A stretch of DNA of 12,860 nt from Beroe ovata. Its lineage: Eukaryota > Ctenophora > Nuda > Beroida > Beroidae. Below are positions 8,350 through 12,860 of the stretch, one piece after another (position 1 is the first letter of the stretch; every line of letters starts with the position of its first letter). The notes under the pieces were generated by a model. The model saw only the letters and a list, made by a program, of their open reading frames with translations, was not told where the DNA came from and searched no databases. Made by a program: the position numbers and the translations under genes. The stretch is taken from the NCBI GenBank assembly GCA_946803715.1, contig CAMPET010000070.1:117674-130533 (forward strand), written 5' to 3'.

Positions 8350-9438
8350 GATGACTCGTCGAGGTATGTCGATGTGTAAGTGTAACATGATATAGCCATT
8401 CGCGCATCTTGGAGATCAGAATCATATAAGTTGAACTTATGAAAGTTGTACTTGTACTTGTAGTCAGAGACGTGTTTGTGCTCGCAATTAATATTAACAT
8501 AAGGCTGCATAACTTTGTCATTCAGATTCAGAGCATGATTGATGATGTAAATGCAATTGTGAATACTTTGTCTGCTCATGCTCTTGCTGTAAATATGTAA
8601 ATTGTAAATATTTTTCAGATTTTATTTAACGCTGTAGCGTAGCTGTGATAGTGTGATCTGTTATGTTCCCGCGCGGCGCTTGTCGGGCGATGGAATGCCA
8701 GACCGCTCGCGCTGCAGCTGATGCAAGCGCCAGAAAGTACAAAGTATGAGACAGCTGAAACCAGAAACGAATTATTCTCGACAGGGTCTGGTCGATCATT
8801 GATCGAAAACGCTGCGCGTGCCCATGGGCATTGCACTGCGCGACCTTTGCCTGGCCTGGCGATGCTATAAGCGCGGCCGCGCCCATTATACTCGGCGCGC
8901 GCGGCGCGGCCTAGTGGCATTCTATTTCTACGACCGCGACCTTCCAGATCAAAGAGTAGAATGTTGTCGGGCGATGCCAGACCGCTGATGCAAGCCGCGA
9001 AGCGGCTTGCGTCTGAGAATAAGTTTGCGCCGCGCGCGCGCGAAACGAAATTCTCGACAGGGCCAGGGTCTGTCATCGATTGACAAAGTAGAATGGAGCG
9101 CGCGCCGCGCGTAGTATCTGGGTCATGGTCATGCAGCGCCCGGAAACATTATCAGTCCACTGTTTCTCAAGCGCGAGAATTACAGTGGTCACTGGTCAAA
9201 CACTCAAACATGGTGCAATCATGTCAGTGATTGTGTGTAATTTGTTGATAAATTAAGTTGATATCAGTGACTCAATTTACTTTGTATCAATGTCTACAAT
9301 GTTCAATCATCTGAAGCAAGATCATAATCAAGTACACAATTGAATACCTGCTATTCTTTTGCAGATGTCGATAGTATATTATCTTGGCATTGGTTGAAAA
9401 ACAAAAGTCACTGAAGTGTACAGGAATATATTTTGATA
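8350..9438. other. Intergenic region with GC-rich block
   Basis: The first 300 bases are AT-rich and should hold the 3' UTR of the upstream gene. The middle (about 8668-9120) is the GC-rich repeated block annotated separately. The last 300 bases are AT-rich. A possible 5' UTR acceptor TTCTTTTGCAG ends at 9363, directly followed by a short reading frame of ten codons ending before the main ATG. No clear TATA box is seen. Confidence 0.55.
8668..9120. repeat. GC-rich composite repeat of unknown type
   Basis: Two partial copies share the same order of blocks. Copy A runs about 8681-8800 and copy B about 8965-9075. Each has TGTCGGGCGATG, GCCAGACCGCT, TGATGCAAGC, GAAACGAAT/GAAACGAAAT and TTCTCGACAGGG. 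Copy B also holds a perfect hairpin, CAAGCCGC-GAA-GCGGCTTG (8991-9009). CATTCTA (8920 region) and TAGAATG (8957 and 9089 regions) sit in opposite orientation next to GCGCG runs. The base composition differs strongly from its surroundings. The long minus-strand reading frame across it has no recognisable domain. Confidence 0.65.
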
Positions 9439-12180
9439 ATGACTGGCCTCAATGAGGAAATCTTCTTTCAGAGACTGCTGGAATATAAATTGGTCAGTTT
9501 CTGTTTTTGAATTGTGGTATTTAGAAGCATGGTTGCTGGCATAGTTCCTGACAAATTTATCTTATTTCCAGAACTCAAAAAAATTTCAATCCTGGGAAAG
9601 AATACAGGATCAGCATTCATCAGCTCTATACTATGCAAAGAGAAAAAGAAAGAGGTAAAAATTTTCAGATTTCGGACCATCATCCTACATTTTGAGCAGT
9701 AATCTTCATGATGAAAGATATCCTGTTTTACAGGAGTGCCTGGAATTTGTTTGTCCTCCTTCTTGTTGGACTGGTGGCATACTTCTGTTATCTTGTAAGT
9801 AGGTACCTTTGTTCATGCAACACTGTTGAATATGTTGTTTCTAGTCATGCCCTAAGAGGATTCCTGTTCTTACATACCTCTTCATTAAAACAGCTTGGGT
9901 TGCCCACACTCCTCAAAGAAGAGAATTGTCTAATTTCCATGCCAGAAATTTTGCAGGATCTTTGGAGACCACCTGTAGGTTCCTCAACAATGATCAATGA
10001 ACTTCAAATATTTCTTAGCATAGATTGAAATAGGATCTGTTGTTAGCTGTTATTTGTGTTCAAGCAGCAATGACAAGTATCAAATTTCAGCTTCAAAACT
10101 GCAATTTCTGCAAGATTTCATCAATTCATGTCAGAACAAATTTATCCTCAGATGAATTCTATGATACGTATGCATATTCAGGTCAGTTCATATTGATGAG
10201 TAACAATAACATTCCAAAGTTCCTCTGGTGCTTCTCAAATCAATTTAGATCATGTTAACTAAGTACTTTTGTATATATCGACTGGAACAGGTTTACCTCT
10301 GCTTGTGGCCGATGGAATGAGGGATTGGAATACAGGAATCTTCAGCTTTGAATACTTTAAAGAGCTATATTCTGATGTTCCTGATGGTCAGTAAAACAAA
10401 CTTATTTAAGGTGATGCAGTAAATCTACATAGGAATCTTGCGGTTTTGATGTGAACGATCTAAAATAGTATTTATTCAGAACTCAGATAGATTTGATATT
10501 GAGGCAGTATTCAGTAAAACATTTTCGATGGAATTCACACAAAACAATGTACTCTACTCAGATTATACACTCGGTAACAATGATGAATCATCTTCTATAT
10601 TTGTAGCAATGTTCTCTTTCAGAGGATAATGAAGACTGTCAGTTTTTTGGATATCGTACCAAGTTTTTATCGATTACCGATGTTTTTCGGATGCCTGAAG
10701 AGAGAGCAAACTTTCATGCTGGTCATGAGCCGTGGTATATAGGATGGTGAGTTTTGTGCGGGTGAGTGTATGTGTGTATCTGTCTGTGTGTGTCTGTGTG
10801 TTTACAAACTGTGTCTCCACACAGGAGTAATTGTGTGCCGAAGGTGACAGCCACCCTGAGGGACCACTACACGGTACCATATTTCCTGGAGCGGAGCGAG
10901 AGAACACGTGAGGATTGGATGTTCATGGGATCACCCGGTTACAAAGGGGCTCCACTTCACGTGAGATTATTCACTTTTCTTGTGACTTTTGTCACAGAAT
11001 ATGATCTGTTACCCCCCCCCCTTTTGACAAATTTTGCATTTCTCTCCGGTTACATTCCTGATCGAAGTTGGTCCCATAAATGGTTTTACCAATCACAGAA
11101 ATATCCTGCTTCAGAGACTCTGTGATCGCATTCATAATACAACCGAATCATACTTCATACCTCTAACATAATACCCATCGTATTGTTTCCTGTGCTTTCT
11201 CGAAAAAAGATTTGAAAGAAGTTATATATAAGGAATCCAGAGACAATTGATCGGTTTGTTTCTATCTGTTCTACATTATGCAATACACAGTATGTTGTAA
11301 TAAGGCGTATATTCCCAGTAACCATTTATCAATCCAGTGGATTAGAATTAACTTTCATTGTTTTACTACACCCTTCCGATCCCTTTGTGTTCTCAATGTG
11401 AGGTAGGGACAATGTACTTCAAACAAAACACCTCCACACACCTGGTATCTTTCTTCAGGAGAACCCATGTTTGATCAAGTTCGTTGTCACTATTATGAAC
11501 TACCAGACATAATCTATATAAGCGGGAATCAGTAGAACCAATTATTGTGCTTCCAAATGTTAAACAGCATTTGTAAAATCAATGTTCCCACTAAAAGTCC
11601 CATCCCTCAGATCGATGCGGTGTACTACAACTCGTGGCAGGCTCAGATCAAGGGTCGTAAGAAGTGGCAGTTTGTGCCCCCTCCCGAGTGTTGGTCAGAG
11701 TGCCCACACAAACACACAGTCGTCGTAGAGCCGGGCAGTATCTGTAAGTACCGTTTCGAATTTGTTAGTATTTGTAAGTACCGTTTCGAATTTGTAAGTA
11801 TTTGTAAGTACCTATACGAATTTGTTAGTATTTGTAAGTACCTATGATTATTCGTTATTAGTAATTGGTGGTATCAGTAAGTATTTGTTAGTATTTGTAA
11901 GTATTACGTCACGATATGTGATTCGTGTGTTTCTGAATTGCGCCCAAGTTTTGATACGTCATGTTATTGTGATCAGACATGTTACCGTCATGTTAGCGTT
12001 ATCATGGTTATGTTACCACTTACCGTCATATTCCTGTCATCAATCATGTAAGCGTCATGTAGCTTATCATAGTAGCTTATCATGACATTTTCAGTTGTTT
12101 TCGATAGTAACAGATGGTACCATGCCACAGAAATACTCCAAGGAGAGTATAGTTTGACGATTGGTGCAGAATATGACTAA
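9439..12180 (+). CDS. Membrane-anchored JmjC/cupin-8 Fe(II)/2-oxoglutarate oxygenase, complete
   Basis: Ten exons: 9439-9492, 9572-9654, 9734-9794, 9894-9974, 10091-10181, 10291-10386, 10623-10746, 10825-10960, 11611-11743, 12095-12180; 945 nt, 314 residues plus TAA. The order is a short N-terminus ending in KRKRKR (41-46), one membrane helix (about 47-66), then a catalytic domain. Basic residues before the helix suggest a type II protein with the domain in the ER/Golgi lumen or outside the cell. The domain shows ENCLISMPEILQDLWRPP (~76-93), a CxxC (97-100), YAYSG-LPLLVADGMRDW (~120-136), WYIGWSNC, DWMFMGSPGY, and the iron triad H242-x-D244 with H296 (in NRWYH), ending TIGAEYD. These match a family of animal JmjC-like proteins I know only as uncharacterised. 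Substrate unknown; hydroxylation of protein residues is the family-level expectation. Confidence 0.85.
10765..10802. repeat. GT/CTGTGT microsatellite filling a 78-bp intron
   Basis: The intron 10747-10824 is almost wholly GT-rich (GTGTATCTGTCTGTGTGTGT-like) from shortly after the donor to just before the acceptor. Confidence 0.75.
10961..11610. other. Longest intron of the oxygenase gene (650 bp)
   Basis: It separates H242 from I243-D244, splitting the HxD metal motif. A run of nine C lies near 11012-11020. I see no hidden exon, RNA or mobile element in it. Confidence 0.6.
11737..11848. repeat. 30-bp minisatellite containing the splice donor of oxygenase exon 9
   Basis: The unit is 30 bp, from GTAAGTACC through TTTCGAATTT to GTTAGTATTT. 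Donors of identical GTAAGT sequence lie at 11744, 11774, 11804 and 11834, with an extra one at 11794 made by a GTT to GTA change. The seed is the exon end AGTATCT. The array is in frame and open: each unit would encode ten residues of the type CKYRFEFVSI. Degenerate relatives continue at about 11876-11912. Confidence 0.95.
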
Positions 12181-12400
12181 AAAAGAAGTAAAGAAGTTAA
12201 GAAATTTTGTTAAATTATAACTCTGGACATTGGAAAATTTGACGTTTTAATCATATTATCGATCTTTTAATTATGCAATTGTGTTTCAGTTTGATTTTCA
12301 TCGCATTTCAGATTTTATTGAATAGTGTTATGTAGCCAGCAAAAGTTGATAATAAGTTTCATGGGCAAATACTGTATTATTCAACGCATCGATTCATTGG

Positions 12401-12409
12401 TATAAAAGG
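12401..12409 (+). promoter_or_regulatory. TATA box TATAAAAGG, upstream
   Basis: TATAAAAGG is a full match to a strong TATA element. It sits 369 bases before the next ATG, so it might drive an alternative, longer 5' UTR, or be unused. Confidence 0.4.
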
Positions 12410-12483
12410 GCAATGCGGAAAAATTCTCCCCCGACTCCTTTTCACACCGGTTGACTCATCCCAATGTCTCTAAATGTTAGCAA

Positions 12484-12504
12484 TGTGTGTGTGTGTGTGT
12501 GTGT
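12484..12504. repeat. (TG)n microsatellite
   Basis: An uninterrupted TG dinucleotide run of about ten repeats. Confidence 0.95.
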
Positions 12505-12705
12505 TATAAGCACCAGGCTAGCTTACCACGGTAACTCAATTACAAGAAATAATTGATGAGAGACATTTTTGTAATGTGCATTGTTTCCGGCTTTCTCAAA
12601 AAATTACGTTGCTGGTAGGATTATTTGAACCGAAATCCAAAAGTTTTGGATTTTGAAACACCGAAGTTTCCGCACACAGTGAAATGAGATAATTATCGAG
12701 ACGTT

Positions 12706-12712
12706 TATAAAA
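12706..12712 (+). promoter_or_regulatory. TATA box near the last gene
   Basis: TATAAAA lies 64 bases before the ATG at 12770. An initiator-like TCATTA at 12740-12745 is about 36 bases downstream, slightly farther than usual. Together with the short leader this looks like a compact TATA promoter for a strongly or tissue-specifically expressed gene. Confidence 0.6.
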
Positions 12713-12769
12713 CCAGCGATTGTAGGAGCTTGAGCAGCCTCATTACGCGCAGTGAACATATCATTCAAA

Positions 12770-12816
12770 ATGCTTTTCTATGTGCTTATTGCCATACTCA
12801 CTCTACACTCGTGCAG
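12770..12816 (+). CDS. First exon of a secreted or membrane protein gene (partial)
   Basis: The exon reads MLFYVLIAILTLHSC and then splits an arginine-type codon (AG) at a consensus donor, CAG-GTAAG, at 12817. The 15 residues are a short start followed by a hydrophobic run, as in a cleaved signal peptide. The ATG is preceded by TCAAA, a fair animal start context. The remaining exons lie beyond the right edge, so the product cannot be named. The call rests on three agreeing signs: TATA promoter, signal-like peptide and good donor. Confidence 0.6.
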
Positions 12817-12837
12817 GTAAGATTCGAGTTTAATCTC

Positions 12838-12860
12838 TGTGTGTGTGTGTGTGTGTGTGT
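12838..12860. repeat. (TG)n microsatellite at the right edge
   Basis: A pure TG run starts 21 bases after the donor of the last gene's first exon and continues out of the window. Confidence 0.95.

Larger units (their letters stand above)
12181..12769. other. Intergenic region before the last gene
   Basis: AT-rich sequence with the oxygenase 3' UTR and the promoter region of the next gene. No canonical AATAAA is found. It contains a TATA box at 12401, a TG repeat at 12484-12504 and a second TATA box at 12706. Confidence 0.6.

Noticed and set aside
8615-9076. 153-codon minus-strand frame in the GC-rich block
   Set aside because: GC-rich sequence has few stops, so long chance frames are expected; the protein has no domain and the DNA is internally repeated.
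9844-9974. Alternative longer exon beginning after TTTCTAG at 9843
   Set aside because: Its frame runs to a stop at 10000-10002 unless a weak donor is used, whereas the exon 9894-9974 gives the conserved ENCL...LWRPP segment with phase 0 on both sides.
11545-11847. A protein repeat domain SICKYRFEFV at the end of the oxygenase exon
   Set aside because: The copies follow a consensus donor, and the next exon (12095) supplies the conserved NRWYH and TIGAEYD end in phase; the repeat is intronic unless alternative donors are used.

Overview
The window is nuclear DNA from an animal, most likely an invertebrate. It carries three plus-strand protein genes with many short exons and GT-AG introns, plus the first exon of a fourth gene. 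None of the bacterial gene arrangements is present. I cannot fix the species. The introns are rich in minisatellites and the one duplicated segment differs only at synonymous sites, which suits a highly polymorphic genome; amphioxus-like animals are one possibility, but this is only an inference.

Layout. Positions 1-769 are intron or upstream sequence; 1-445 is a tandem array with a period of about 162-172 bp. Positions 770-4840 hold the last ten exons of a CTR9 homologue (Paf1 transcription-elongation complex): the end of the TPR region, a charged coiled coil and an acidic/basic Ser-rich tail. Inside it, 1903-2257 repeats two exons, next to a single N at 1921. Positions 4841-5458 are intergenic. 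Positions 5459-8349 hold a complete ten-exon gene of 384 codons that resembles PPP1R36 (protein phosphatase 1 regulatory subunit 36). A perfect palindromic RFX X-box lies across its start codon. Positions 8350-9438 are intergenic with a GC-rich, internally repeated block. Positions 9439-12180 hold a complete ten-exon gene of 314 codons for a single-pass membrane JmjC/cupin-8 type Fe(II)/2-oxoglutarate oxygenase with an intact HxD...H metal triad. Positions 12181-12769 are intergenic with two TATA boxes. Positions 12770-12816 are the first exon of a secreted or membrane protein gene that leaves the window.

All three long models were built by hand by matching splice phases. Each exon chain sums to a whole number of codons with one terminal stop (1773, 1155 and 945 nt). 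The genes do not look like one pathway; they are neighbours on the same strand.

The main unusual theme is that many introns carry tandem repeats that begin at, or within a few tens of bases after, the 5' splice site. In two cases (CTR9 exon 3 and oxygenase exon 9) the repeat unit includes the exon end and the donor itself, so the donor is copied 7 times (18-bp unit) and 4 times (30-bp unit). In the oxygenase gene the copies stay in frame and open, so donor choice could insert 10-residue blocks just before a catalytic strand.
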